Positions 28,789 to 36,613 of a stretch of DNA of 64,000 nucleotides are shown piece by piece (positions within the stretch are counted from its first letter, which is position 1; every line of letters begins with the position of its first letter). The notes beneath the pieces are model-generated. The model worked only from the letters and a program-made list of their open reading frames with translations. It did no database searches and was not told the origin of the DNA. The DNA lies in assembly GCF_003268635.1 (NCBI RefSeq), contig NZ_CP029639.1, positions 5,343,501 through 5,407,500 on the forward strand, given 5' to 3'. This stretch comes from Paenibacillus sp. DCT19 (GTDB taxonomy: Bacteria; Bacillota; Bacilli; Paenibacillales; Paenibacillaceae). A program made the position numbers and the translations under genes.

Positions 28789-28896
28789 GTAAACGATTAA
28801 GAACTTAACCATCCCTTATTTTGCGTCTTCAAAACAAACTTTTGAACAACCTCATATAGGGATTTGGAAATATATTCTGCAGGAGGAAAAATACCG

Positions 28897-29643
28897 ATGA
28901 ACGAAGCAGCATCAACTCTAGAGGGCTGGTACGCCTTGCATGATTTCAGATCTATTAATTGGGCCGCCTGGAAAGCAGCCGACGACGAGGAACGCGCTGT
29001 CGCACTGGACGAGCTTCAAGAATTCTGGAAAGAATGGAAAGAGGTCGAAGATACATCCAAAGGAAGCACAGTCGTCTATACCGTTGTTGGTCAAAAAGCC
29101 GACCTGGTCATGATGCACCTGCGTGAGACGTTGGAAGACCTGAAGGCCGTTGAGAATGCGTTCAACAAAACGATGTTCGCTCAATACACGACCAAATCCT
29201 ATTCCTATGTCAGCGTAGTTGAGCTCAGTAACTACCTTGGCAAGGAAGGCGAAGATCCGATGCAAAACCCAGAGATCATCGCTCGCCTGAAACCTGTTCT
29301 ACCACAACGACAATACATCTGCTTCTATCCGATGAACAAAAAACGCGAGTTGAATGACAACTGGTATATGCTGTCTATGGACGAGCGCCGTACGATGATG
29401 CGCAGTCACGGCATGATTGGCCGCAGCTATGCGGGCAAAGTGAAACAAATTATTACCGGTTCCGTCGGATTCGACGATTGGGAATGGGGCGTTACCCTGT
29501 TTGCGGACGATGCATTGCAATTCAAAAAGCTCGTTTACGAGATGCGTTTTGATGAAGTAAGTGCCCGTTATGGTGAATTCGGCTCCTTCTACGTTGGTAG
29601 TTTGCTGAATGAATCTTCATTGGAAGATATGTTGAAACTGTAA
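28897..29643 (+). CDS. hemQ: Coproheme decarboxylase HemQ/ChdC
   Basis: A 248-residue chlorite-dismutase-fold enzyme that oxidatively decarboxylates coproheme III to heme b, the last step of the coproporphyrin-dependent pathway of Gram-positive bacteria. Family features are the start [17 protein letters not shown], the [10 protein letters not shown] block, the substrate loop [37 protein letters not shown] with the catalytic Tyr region, and [43 protein letters not shown] at the end. I chose the ATG at 28897, 10 bases after AGGAGG. It is a single gene with a terminator. Cytoplasmic. Confidence 0.96.
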   Translation: MNEAASTLEGWYALHDFRSINWAAWKAADDEERAVALDELQEFWKEWKEVEDTSKGSTVVYTVVGQKADLVMMHLRETLEDLKAVENAFNKTMFAQYTTKSYSYVSVVELSNYLGKEGEDPMQNPEIIARLKPVLPQRQYICFYPMNKKRELNDNWYMLSMDERRTMMRSHGMIGRSYAGKVKQIITGSVGFDDWEWGVTLFADDALQFKKLVYEMRFDEVSARYGEFGSFYVGSLLNESSLEDMLKL

Positions 29644-29650
29644 AATGCAC

Positions 29651-29700
29651 AAAGCACCGCGAAGCCATCCTTTACCAGAATGGAACGCGGTGCTTTTATT
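29651..29700. terminator. Terminator between hemQ and the next gene
   Basis: AAAGCACCGCG pairs with CGCGGTGCTTT, followed by TATTTATT. It serves hemQ and, on the other strand, possibly the convergent small gene. Confidence 0.8.
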
Positions 29701-29731
29701 TATTACTTGTAATGGTTGTAAACTATACTAT

Positions 29732-29980
29732 TCAATCCTCTTCATCAACCGCTTTCAATGACTCCAAAAACTCAGCCGTTGCCCGATCACGGTCACGACC
29801 CTTCTCCTTAAGGCGCTCAATTGCAGGCAGAATAAGAATGTCTACTTCTTTTTGCACGACATAGGCTAGATCATACTGATTTTGATCCTCCAGGTAACCC
29901 CCAACCTGCATCAGGGCGTTATATCGATCTAACTCATCTCGTGTTAATAACCCTCGAACTTGAACACTGCAATGTCTCAT
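29732..29980 (-). CDS. Small conserved-looking hypothetical protein coupled to yumB
   Basis: An 82-residue acidic protein I do not recognise by family. It is mostly helical by composition (LTRDELDRYNALMQVGG, QKEVDILILPAIERLKEKGRDRDRATAEFLESLKAVDEED), with no membrane segment and no cysteine motif. Its ATG overlaps the yumB stop as ATGA and has GAAGGGCGG 8 bases upstream, which strongly supports it as a translated, coupled gene. Its role may be tied to the NADH dehydrogenase. Confidence 0.65.
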   Translation of the reverse strand: MRHCSVQVRGLLTRDELDRYNALMQVGGYLEDQNQYDLAYVVQKEVDILILPAIERLKEKGRDRDRATAEFLESLKAVDEED

Positions 29981-31170
29981 CCAAAGAACCGCCCTTTCTT
30001 CAGAACCAGGGGAATGCCACCAATAATAAACAAATACCGGAGATCGACCAGCTTCTTCAGCTGTGCTGCCTTCCAGCCTTTATATTTCTTATCGCCTACA
30101 ACCGCGATTGCTTCACCTTTTCCTAGCGAAGCCACCGTACCTTTACTCGTAAATACAAAAGGCTGCCGCTCTTTTTTGCGAATGGCTGCAACGACATTGA
30201 TCGCACAGTTCACTCCCTGCTGCATCGCAATCTGAGCTGTCGGAGGATAAGGACGTCCTTCCTTGTTGAATACAAGCGAGTTGTCTCCAATCACATATAC
30301 ATCCTCATGACCAGGTGCACGCAGATATTCATCCACCTTCACCCGTCCACGCATAACTTCTAGACCTGCCTGCTCCAATAACGCGTTACCACGAATCCCA
30401 CCCGTCCAAACGACGGTAGCGGCATCAATCTTCTCGCCTTCGCCGACAATAACTCCATCCGGCAGACACTGTTTAATGGGAACGCCGATTTTAAAGGTAA
30501 CTCCTTTTTTCTTCAGCACGTTCATCGCATGTTCGACAAGTTCCGGATCGAAGCCCGGAAGAGCCGAAGGTGCCGCCTCTACATTATATATGTGGACATT
30601 TTTGGGATTCACGTCGAATTCTTTGCATAACTTAGGAATACGATCCGCAAGCTCAGCGACGAATTCGACACCACTAAAGCCTGCCCCACCTACAACGAAA
30701 TTGATTCGATTGCGTTTATTGTCATTTTTGTACATGGCAAATTGATACTCAATGTGCTCACGGATCAATCTGACCGAGTTAATGCTGCGAATAGTCATTG
30801 CATGATCCAGCATCCCTGGAATGCCAAACGTCTCCGGTTCACCACCTAGACCAATAATGAGGTAATCGTAGGATAATGTACCGTCCTCTAAAATGATTTT
30901 ACGATCCTGTAAACGAATCTCTTTCACGTTAGATTTGACCAAATCAATTTTGAATTCATCAATCAGCTTCGAAATGGAAACCCTTGCGTGTTCAATTGTA
31001 TCTGTACCGGCTGCCGGCATATGTAGATGTGTAGTTATATAGTGATAATCATGCCGATTCACTAATGTGACGTCGGCCTCGTTATAATTTAATTCTTTCT
31101 GAAGCCTCTGGGCTGTCAGGATTCCGCCATAACCCGCGCCAAGGATGACGATTTTGGGAATACTGCTCAT
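29977..31170 (-). CDS. yumB: Type II NADH dehydrogenase (YumB/Ndh-like)
   Basis: A 397-residue flavoprotein that passes electrons from NADH to menaquinone at the membrane surface without proton pumping. The FAD Rossmann motif GAGYGG is at the N-terminus (IPKIVILGAGYGGILTAQ), the NADH motif is VVGGAGFSGVEFVAELA near residue 165, and DVYVIGDNSLVF near 300 is the second FAD block. The C-terminal part is amphipathic with a hydrophobic YLFIIGGIPLVL segment for membrane contact. I chose the ATG at 31170 after GGAAGGGG. The neighbours yuiB and yumC match B. subtilis gene order. Confidence 0.9.
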   Translation of the reverse strand: MSSIPKIVILGAGYGGILTAQRLQKELNYNEADVTLVNRHDYHYITTHLHMPAAGTDTIEHARVSISKLIDEFKIDLVKSNVKEIRLQDRKIILEDGTLSYDYLIIGLGGEPETFGIPGMLDHAMTIRSINSVRLIREHIEYQFAMYKNDNKRNRINFVVGGAGFSGVEFVAELADRIPKLCKEFDVNPKNVHIYNVEAAPSALPGFDPELVEHAMNVLKKKGVTFKIGVPIKQCLPDGVIVGEGEKIDAATVVWTGGIRGNALLEQAGLEVMRGRVKVDEYLRAPGHEDVYVIGDNSLVFNKEGRPYPPTAQIAMQQGVNCAINVVAAIRKKERQPFVFTSKGTVASLGKGEAIAVVGDKKYKGWKAAQLKKLVDLRYLFIIGGIPLVLKKGRFFG

Positions 31171-31362
31171 GTCTTTACCCCTTCCGGTTTCGCTCGCATC
31201 AGCCATTCGTGTGGATCATTACAACATGCATTTAATTAAAAATATGGATGAGGTCTTATCCATTATGACGACAAATGTTAACTTCGCGAATTTATTTGAA
31301 TTTTTACTTCAGCATTTTACAACAATTTATATGGTCATGCGAAAATTGCATTTTTAAGAGGT

Positions 31363-31395
31363 TGTACAAAAAGTCCCTTTTTGATTACAAAGGAT
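31363..31395 (-). repeat. Truncated copy of the dispersed repeat
   Basis: AGAGGTTGTACAAAAAGTCC with TTTTTGATTACAAAGGAT corresponds to one end of the repeat copies at 25941 and 28009, then similarity stops. It lies in the divergent 589-base spacer 31171-31759 between yumB and yumC, which otherwise holds the yumC promoter and AT-rich sequence. Confidence 0.6.
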
Positions 31396-31636
31396 ACTTA
31401 GAGACATCAAAATTGTGAAATTATACACAAGATTCGCTAACTCACACCTATTCCTCGACACACTAAAAAAGAAGAATTGTATTAGACAAAAAAACACATA
31501 GTACAGGTCAAGGATATCTGTATTTCTGGCAAAGATCAAGGATTTTTTTGTTATTTTTCATAACCTTTCATTTCCAATTTCACCCTATTCTCATGTGATC
31601 TTCATCATTTCTTCTCAGATTAGTGATGCAGCTAAC

Positions 31637-31665
31637 TTTGCAACCCAGAATACACCGTTTATAAT
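31637..31665 (+). promoter_or_regulatory. Promoter of yumC
   Basis: TTTGCA (31637-31642), 17 bases, TATAAT (31660-31665). The perfect -10 and ideal spacing make it the likely housekeeping promoter, giving a leader of about 90 bases. Confidence 0.65.
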
Positions 31666-31759
31666 AGGAAAGACAGTTCGGTACCTACGCTGGTTACAAT
31701 ATGTATCGTGCATATTTCTTCCTGCTAACTACCTATTAAAATACGAAAGGTGTTGTTGA

Positions 31760-32764
31760 TTGTTGACTGCACAAACTAACGGTCATGAAATGACTGATTT
31801 ACTTATTATTGGTGGCGGCCCTGCAGGACTATTCGCCGCATTTTATGGTGGAATGCGTCAAGCTTCCGTTACCCTGGTTGAAAGTATGCCTCAGCTGGGT
31901 GGACAACTTGCAGCTTTGTACCCGGAAAAGTACATCTATGATGTAGCTGGGTTCCCGAAAGTCACTGCTCAAGAACTCGTAAACAACCTGATTGAGCAAA
32001 TGAGTCACTTCAACCCGAATATCCGCCTTGAAGAAAAAGTGGTATCCGTGGAGAAAAAAGAAGAACAGCATTTCATCGTAAAGACAGATGAGAATGAATA
32101 TCATGCCAAAGCTGTTATCATTACAGCAGGTGTAGGTGCATTTGAACCACGTCGTCTGGAACTTGAAGGCGCAGCGAAGTTTGAAAAAACGAACCTGCAC
32201 TACTTCATCAGCGATCTGAACGCCTTTGCTGGCAAAAAAGTACTCATCAGTGGTGGCGGAGACTCCGCTGTAGACTGGGCACTTATGCTGGAGCCTATCG
32301 CAGAGCAAGTGACTCTGATCCATCGTCGTGATAAATTCCGTGCACACGAGCACAGTGTAGAGAACCTCATGAACTCTAAGGTTAATGTGGTTACACCTAC
32401 CGAGATCACTGAACTTCATGGTGATGAAACGATCACTAAGGTTACACTTGCTCACGTCAAAACGAAGGAAACTCAAGAGATCGAAGTCGATGACGTTATC
32501 GTTAACTTCGGATTTGTGTCCTCTCTCGGCCCTATTGCAGAGTGGGGTATTGAGATCGATAGCAATTCCATCGTGGTTGACTCACGGATGGAAACATCGA
32601 TCCCAGGTATCTTCGCTGCTGGTGACATCACAACATACCCTGGTAAGCTTAAACTGATTGCCGTAGGATTCGGTGAAGCACCGACAGCAGTCAACAACGC
32701 GAAGGTATACTTCGACCCAGATGCTAAATTGTCCCCAGGACACAGCAGTAACATGAAACGCTAA
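31760..32764 (+). CDS. yumC: Ferredoxin/flavodoxin-NADP+ reductase (thioredoxin-reductase-like)
   Basis: A 334-residue FAD enzyme of the YumC type, which moves electrons between NADPH and ferredoxin or flavodoxin and is essential in B. subtilis. FAD motif GGGPAG is near residue 18 ([18 protein letters not shown]), NADP motif [11 protein letters not shown] near 168, and the second FAD block [14 protein letters not shown] near 287. It lacks the CxxC active site of thioredoxin reductase, as expected of this family. The start is TTG at 31760 or 31763 after GAAAGGTG. Confidence 0.93.
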   Translation: MLTAQTNGHEMTDLLIIGGGPAGLFAAFYGGMRQASVTLVESMPQLGGQLAALYPEKYIYDVAGFPKVTAQELVNNLIEQMSHFNPNIRLEEKVVSVEKKEEQHFIVKTDENEYHAKAVIITAGVGAFEPRRLELEGAAKFEKTNLHYFISDLNAFAGKKVLISGGGDSAVDWALMLEPIAEQVTLIHRRDKFRAHEHSVENLMNSKVNVVTPTEITELHGDETITKVTLAHVKTKETQEIEVDDVIVNFGFVSSLGPIAEWGIEIDSNSIVVDSRMETSIPGIFAAGDITTYPGKLKLIAVGFGEAPTAVNNAKVYFDPDAKLSPGHSSNMKR

Positions 32765-32873
32765 TTCCATTCGGACAAGCCAAATAGATTAAGTTCAAAG
32801 AGGATCGTTTATCCTCACTCAGAAGAATAATAGGATGATTGCTGACTTTTTGAATAACATAAAAGCTACAAAA

Positions 32874-32920
32874 AAGGGTATCTTACTCCTGAACACTACA
32901 ATTCAGGAGGGATACCCTTG
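32874..32920 (+). promoter_or_regulatory. Hairpin that buries the ribosome binding site and start of the zinc-ribbon gene
   Basis: Two stacked stems: AAGGGTATC (32874-32882) with GATACCCTT (32911-32919), and CTCCTGAA (32886-32893) with TTCAGGAG (32902-32909). The ribosome binding site AGGAGGG (32905-32911) and two bases of the TTG start lie in the paired strand. It may also weakly terminate yumC, but no U-run follows. It looks like a translational control element. Confidence 0.7.
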
Positions 32921-33169
32921 TCTTATATATGCCCGCTATGTAACGGTCTGGTTGTACCGGAGCAGGCTTGTCCCCACTGCCTTCAGGGACTATCAGAATG
33001 CGGCAAATTGAACGACTACACCGGACCATATAGTCCTTATGCGACTTCGATCACTTCCAGTACTTCAGATGAAGAAGGAAGCAGTTGCATTCATCTCATG
33101 TATTGTCACCACTGTCAGACAGGCACTTTACAGCCTGTCGCAATGTGGGACATGTCCGGAAACTTGTAA
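32918..33169 (+). CDS. Small zinc-ribbon protein
   Basis: An 83-residue protein with cysteine pairs CPLC (5-8), CPHC (18-21) and CHHC (63-66), plus single cysteines near 28 and 57: enough for two zinc sites. The middle (PYSPYATSITSSTSDEEGSS) looks disordered. I do not know a named family. The start is TTG, 6 bases after a perfect AGGAGGG that is itself held in a hairpin. It lies between yumC and sda and is likely read from the yumC promoter. The Cys spacing and strong ribosome binding site argue that it is real. Confidence 0.7.
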   Translation: MSYICPLCNGLVVPEQACPHCLQGLSECGKLNDYTGPYSPYATSITSSTSDEEGSSCIHLMYCHHCQTGTLQPVAMWDMSGNL

Positions 33170-33191
33170 ACATTGCCTGCAATGAGGATCT

Positions 33192-33335
33192 CTAGTGAAG
33201 AATGGCAGATACGTCGGTACCCAGTTTGCGCTTATGAATTTCTGCCAAAAGCAGCGCGATGAAATCTCTCTCGAGATCAAGTTCAATCGCCTTATGGTAG
33301 GAATCCAACAACATCTCATCGGATAACATAGCCAT
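33192..33335 (-). CDS. sda: Sporulation checkpoint inhibitor Sda
   Basis: A 47-residue protein: MLSDEMLLDSYHKAIELDLERDFIAL is almost the B. subtilis Sda pattern of an antiparallel helical hairpin. Sda binds the sporulation kinase KinA and blocks phosphate flow to Spo0A when replication is impaired or newly started. I chose the ATG at 33335 (MAMLSDEM); the ATG 6 bases further in is possible. Upstream there is a cluster of DnaA boxes, consistent with DnaA control of sda in B. subtilis. It is convergent with the zinc-ribbon gene. Confidence 0.9.
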   Translation of the reverse strand: MAMLSDEMLLDSYHKAIELDLERDFIALLLAEIHKRKLGTDVSAILH

Positions 33336-33409
33336 TTCCCGCCACAACCTTTCCTTTATTTTCCTCAAAACTATCATATCAGAGATTCATATAGAGAACA
33401 AGCGTTCTG

Positions 33410-33509
33410 TTATCCACAAGAGTTTGTGGAAATCCTGTGCATAGTTTGTTGATAAATGGTAAAAATGTTGATTAAACAACGTGGATAATGTGGACAGAAT
33501 TTATACACA
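33410..33509. promoter_or_regulatory. DnaA-box cluster upstream of sda
   Basis: Two perfect TTATNCACA boxes (TTATCCACA 33410-33418; TTATACACA 33501-33509) and three single-mismatch boxes on the other strand (TGTGCATAG 33436, TGTTGATAA 33447, CGTGGATAA 33480) lie within 100 bases, starting 75 bases upstream of the sda start. They occupy most of the gene-free stretch 33336-33688; the rest is AT-rich. Confidence 0.8.
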
Positions 33510-33688
33510 GGATTCATCCGTTTCTACCAGAACGTTTAACATCGAATTTTTTTGGCAACAATTCATAGTTTCAGGAGTAGTTGCGTGTAATTTACCCGAA
33601 GTGATCTCATTTCAAACGTCTTTCATATGGTTTTATCTATTAAATATTATCGGATTCACATTTGGATTTATTTAGTGTTTTTCACAAT

Positions 33689-34348
33689 TCATTGGGGTCT
33701 GGTATTTACTTCGAGAATCCATATCTTTCCGCTGTAATCTATACCATAATCAAACCCAAGCTGCCCTACACCTGGAAATTGAACTTCCATGATGCGTGTA
33801 CATGTGAGGGTCAAAGCACGCATTTCACGACGTTTATGTCTGCTCGAGATATGAGGAAGTGAGAGCTGCAGTGCTCTTCTGCCAGACAGCATGGTTCCAC
33901 CCTTGCTTAGATTGGTAATGCACAGCCCTGGACGGGCCAAACGCCCCACTAATGCTCGGAACACCCAGCCTCGTTCCGTCTTAACTACCTTCACCCTGTA
34001 ATCCACAGGTCTACCTTGAATTGTAGCTAAGTGGATGCCTTGTTGAATCAAGTATCTGCGTTTGGCTTTTACTCGCATTAGAGAACGATACATCTGACTG
34101 TAGTTGGTAAATGTCCGGGTTACTTTCATATGGGTATAACGATAGCTCCCACCGCTTGTGGATACTTTGATTACACCGTAACCCCCTCCACCCACAATCG
34201 GTTTAATATATACCATGCCATAACGGCCAAGCATAAGCTGCAGATTTCTTGCATTGAACGCCATCGTCTGTGGAATATGAACGGCTGCTACCGGATATTT
34301 CAATAAGGCTGCTGTCTTTCGCCACTTGCTCGCAAGTTGTCTCGACAT
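33689..34348 (-). CDS. YheC/YheD-like ATP-grasp protein (spore-associated)
   Basis: A 219-residue short member of the YheC/YheD endospore coat-associated family with an ATP-grasp fold. Visible parts are IKPIVGGGGYGVIKV (glycine-rich ATP loop near 47-62), VDYRVKVVKTERGWVFRALVGRLARPG, and the metal/ATP-binding end FDYGIDYSGKIWILEVNTRP. Typical YheC proteins are about 360 residues; this one starts at the ATP-grasp core. AAGGAG precedes the ATG. It ends right after EVNTRPQ, next to a run of four C, so a missing base could have shortened its tail by about seven residues. The basic, arginine-rich composition is notable. The substrate is unknown. Confidence 0.75.
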   Translation of the reverse strand: MSRQLASKWRKTAALLKYPVAAVHIPQTMAFNARNLQLMLGRYGMVYIKPIVGGGGYGVIKVSTSGGSYRYTHMKVTRTFTNYSQMYRSLMRVKAKRRYLIQQGIHLATIQGRPVDYRVKVVKTERGWVFRALVGRLARPGLCITNLSKGGTMLSGRRALQLSLPHISSRHKRREMRALTLTCTRIMEVQFPGVGQLGFDYGIDYSGKIWILEVNTRPQ

Positions 34349-34479
34349 CCGTTAATCTCCTTTCCTGTGCCATGGTTCTTCTTTATACATACTCAACAGG
34401 AGTTCATTTTTCTTGGATGTCTGTCCAAGGCTAAGGCCCCTTTTGTAGTGAAAAAGTCCAAAGGCTTGTTCAAATGAAT

Positions 34480-34683
34480 GTTCAAAAAGGACGGTTTTCA
34501 GTACCGAGAAGATGGGATGAAGATAGAAATGGAGTAGCGGAGCGTAGGCAGGACTACGTGAGCAACTACATGTTTCCGAAGGAAACAAGCTTCGTAAGCA
34601 TCCCGCTTATTTCGGCTGAATTCCATATTCGATGCTGAGATGCCGTCAGGCATTCTTCGTAATCAAAAGCGGACTTTTTGAAC
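34480..34683 (+). repeat. Dispersed palindromic repeat, long class, copy 4
   Basis: A 204-bp copy in the orientation of the copy at 1191, with exact GTTCAAAAAG/CTTTTTGAAC ends and the same 40-base extra segment (with GTTTCCGAAGGAAAC) as copy 3. It fills most of the gene-free stretch 34349-34805, between the ATP-grasp gene and a small membrane protein gene transcribed away from each other. Confidence 0.85.
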
Positions 34684-34805
34684 AACCTCTTCAAGGAAAC
34701 TGACATATGCCCGGTTTGCTTTTCAAACGCTTCAATCTGTCGTATGCTACTAAAGAATGGTTTAGCAAGGCTTAAATATGTGGGTTTAAGGAGCGTTCAG
34801 AAGAA

Positions 34806-35060
34806 ATGGAGTCATTTTTCAAATCACTATATGGCGTAGCTTATGTTGCAATGTCCATCGTTCTGGTAGCTGTCACTATACTACTGTTTGTAACAGGCAT
34901 TCGACTGTTTATGAAGAAACGTAACCGCGGCTTTGCCCTAAGCTGTATTCTATTTGCTTGTTTTATCGTCTTCATCATTGTAGTCATGCTTACTACGCCC
35001 TTCTCCGCCACGCCTCCAGGTTCACCGGAAGCAATGGCTGCCCTGCTTCATTTCGGGTAG
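34806..35060 (+). CDS. Small two-segment membrane protein upstream of ppx
   Basis: An 84-residue protein with two hydrophobic segments (about 10-32 and 43-63) separated by the basic loop FMKKRNRG, so the loop should face the cytoplasm and both ends the outside. The tail (PFSATPPGSPEAMAALLHFG) is proline-rich. I do not recognise a family. AAGGAG lies 12 bases before the ATG. It ends 26 bases before ppx and is probably co-transcribed with it. Confidence 0.6.
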   Translation: MESFFKSLYGVAYVAMSIVLVAVTILLFVTGIRLFMKKRNRGFALSCILFACFIVFIIVVMLTTPFSATPPGSPEAMAALLHFG

Positions 35061-35086
35061 ATCACCTCTAATAGAAGGAGATGCAT

Positions 35087-36613
35087 ATGAAACAAAACGA
35101 AACGCTTGGCATTATTGATATTGGCTCGAACTCGATCCGTCTCGTCATCTACGAACTGGATCAAAATGGAGCATACCGGAATATCCATGAAGATAAATAT
35201 GCTGCTCGCCTAAGCAATGCAGTTGAAGCAAACGGACAAATTCTTCGTCCTTCATTGGACAAGGCTATAACCGTCTTGAAGCAATTCAAGGCTAAATGTG
35301 AAGCATTCCAAACCCATCGTATTCGTGCTGCGGCTACGGCAGCTATTCGTAATGCTACGAATGCTCAAGAGATTATCGGTTGGCTCGAACAGGAAACAGG
35401 ACTCGAAGTTGAATGTGTATCCGGGGATCAAGAGGCCTATTATGGTTTCCTTGGCGTTATCCAGTCCATTGATCTGGCTGACGGATACGTCGTGGATATT
35501 GGCGGAGGTAGTACGGAGATCACCGTGTTTCGAGACAGAAAAAGACTACATAGCATCTCCCTTCCCATCGGTGCTGTAAATTCCTATGCACGGTATGGTG
35601 GCGAGGATACTTGGTCAAACGATCATATTGAGGCACTATGTAATCAAGTTGCTGAGGCACTACGCGAACATGATTGGGTAAGACAGCATCCCGGACTTCC
35701 CTTGATCGGTCTTGGCGGCACCATGCGTACCTTGGCCAAAATTGAGCAAAAAAGAACGCAATATTCGTTGCCCGTAACCCATCACTATGAGATTAGCGCT
35801 GCTTCCATGGATAACATGTGTAAATCTCTGCCTCATCTCACTTCAGCACAGCGCAAAAAGGTACCGGGCCTAGCCAAGGATCGGGCAGATATCATCGTTC
35901 CAGGTATCCTTATTCTACGTACGGTCTTCGATATGATCCAAGGAGATCATTATGTGGTTAGTGGCGCAGGCCTGCGTGATGGAATCCTTCGGGATCTGAT
36001 GTCACCGCTCTGCCCTGAAGCACCCAATGCACTGGAGATCAGCGTACGTAATTTCATTCATTTTGGCCCTCCAGTTCCTGAGCAACATCTGAAACGTGTG
36101 CATCAGGATGCGGTTGTTCTATACCGCGCCTTAATGGGCGAAGCTCCTGAACCAGCGGATGCGCGAATTCTATATACAGCCGCCATGCTGCACGGCGCAG
36201 GTAAACAGATTAATTATTTCCGCTATACCCAGCATTCTTCGTACTGGATTATGAATGCAGGGATATACGGACTTTCTCACCGGGAGACGGTACTGACTGC
36301 CATCGCAGCCGATTACCATCCCAAAAAAAGAACGCCCCAATTGCTGAATAAGCATAGGGACATTCTAAAAGATTCAGATGAGCGCCATGCCCATCGACTC
36401 GGCTCCATTTTACGTGCATCGGAAGCCATCAATCGGTCAGAGAGTATCTCTGCTGTAATGGCAACGACAAAAAACGGCTCGCTGCAGATGCATTTCATCT
36501 GTACAGCAGAGCCGTTAATGGAACTCAGTGGGCTGGAAGACGCCCTCAAAGATTTGGAAGACGCTTGGGAAGTTAAGTCAGTATACTCCATTCAGCAGGC
36601 TTCCAAGGAATAA
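35087..36613 (+). CDS. ppx: Exopolyphosphatase, Ppx/GppA family
   Basis: A 508-residue enzyme that removes terminal phosphate from inorganic polyphosphate, or from pppGpp in GppA variants. The actin-like fold is clear: IIDIGSNSIRLVIYE at 8-22, catalytic Glu region in SGDQEAYYGFLGV near 120, and GYVVDIGGGSTEITVF near 140-155. The C-terminal helical HD-like domain (from about 300) is typical of longer Ppx enzymes. I chose the ATG at 35087, 6 bases after AAGGAG, over one at 35081. Its 3' end overlaps the convergent ppk end by 41 bases, pairing polyphosphate breakdown with synthesis. Confidence 0.9.
   Translation: MKQNETLGIIDIGSNSIRLVIYELDQNGAYRNIHEDKYAARLSNAVEANGQILRPSLDKAITVLKQFKAKCEAFQTHRIRAAATAAIRNATNAQEIIGWLEQETGLEVECVSGDQEAYYGFLGVIQSIDLADGYVVDIGGGSTEITVFRDRKRLHSISLPIGAVNSYARYGGEDTWSNDHIEALCNQVAEALREHDWVRQHPGLPLIGLGGTMRTLAKIEQKRTQYSLPVTHHYEISAASMDNMCKSLPHLTSAQRKKVPGLAKDRADIIVPGILILRTVFDMIQGDHYVVSGAGLRDGILRDLMSPLCPEAPNALEISVRNFIHFGPPVPEQHLKRVHQDAVVLYRALMGEAPEPADARILYTAAMLHGAGKQINYFRYTQHSSYWIMNAGIYGLSHRETVLTAIAADYHPKKRTPQLLNKHRDILKDSDERHAHRLGSILRASEAINRSESISAVMATTKNGSLQMHFICTAEPLMELSGLEDALKDLEDAWEVKSVYSIQQASKE

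Noticed and set aside
31829..32476. 215-codon minus-strand frame inside yumC
   Set aside because: Shadow of yumC, which has all FAD and NADP motifs in the correct frame.
25941..34683. CRISPR-like interpretation of the dispersed repeats
   Set aside because: Copies are 160-205 bp, far apart, in both orientations, with no spacers or cas genes.
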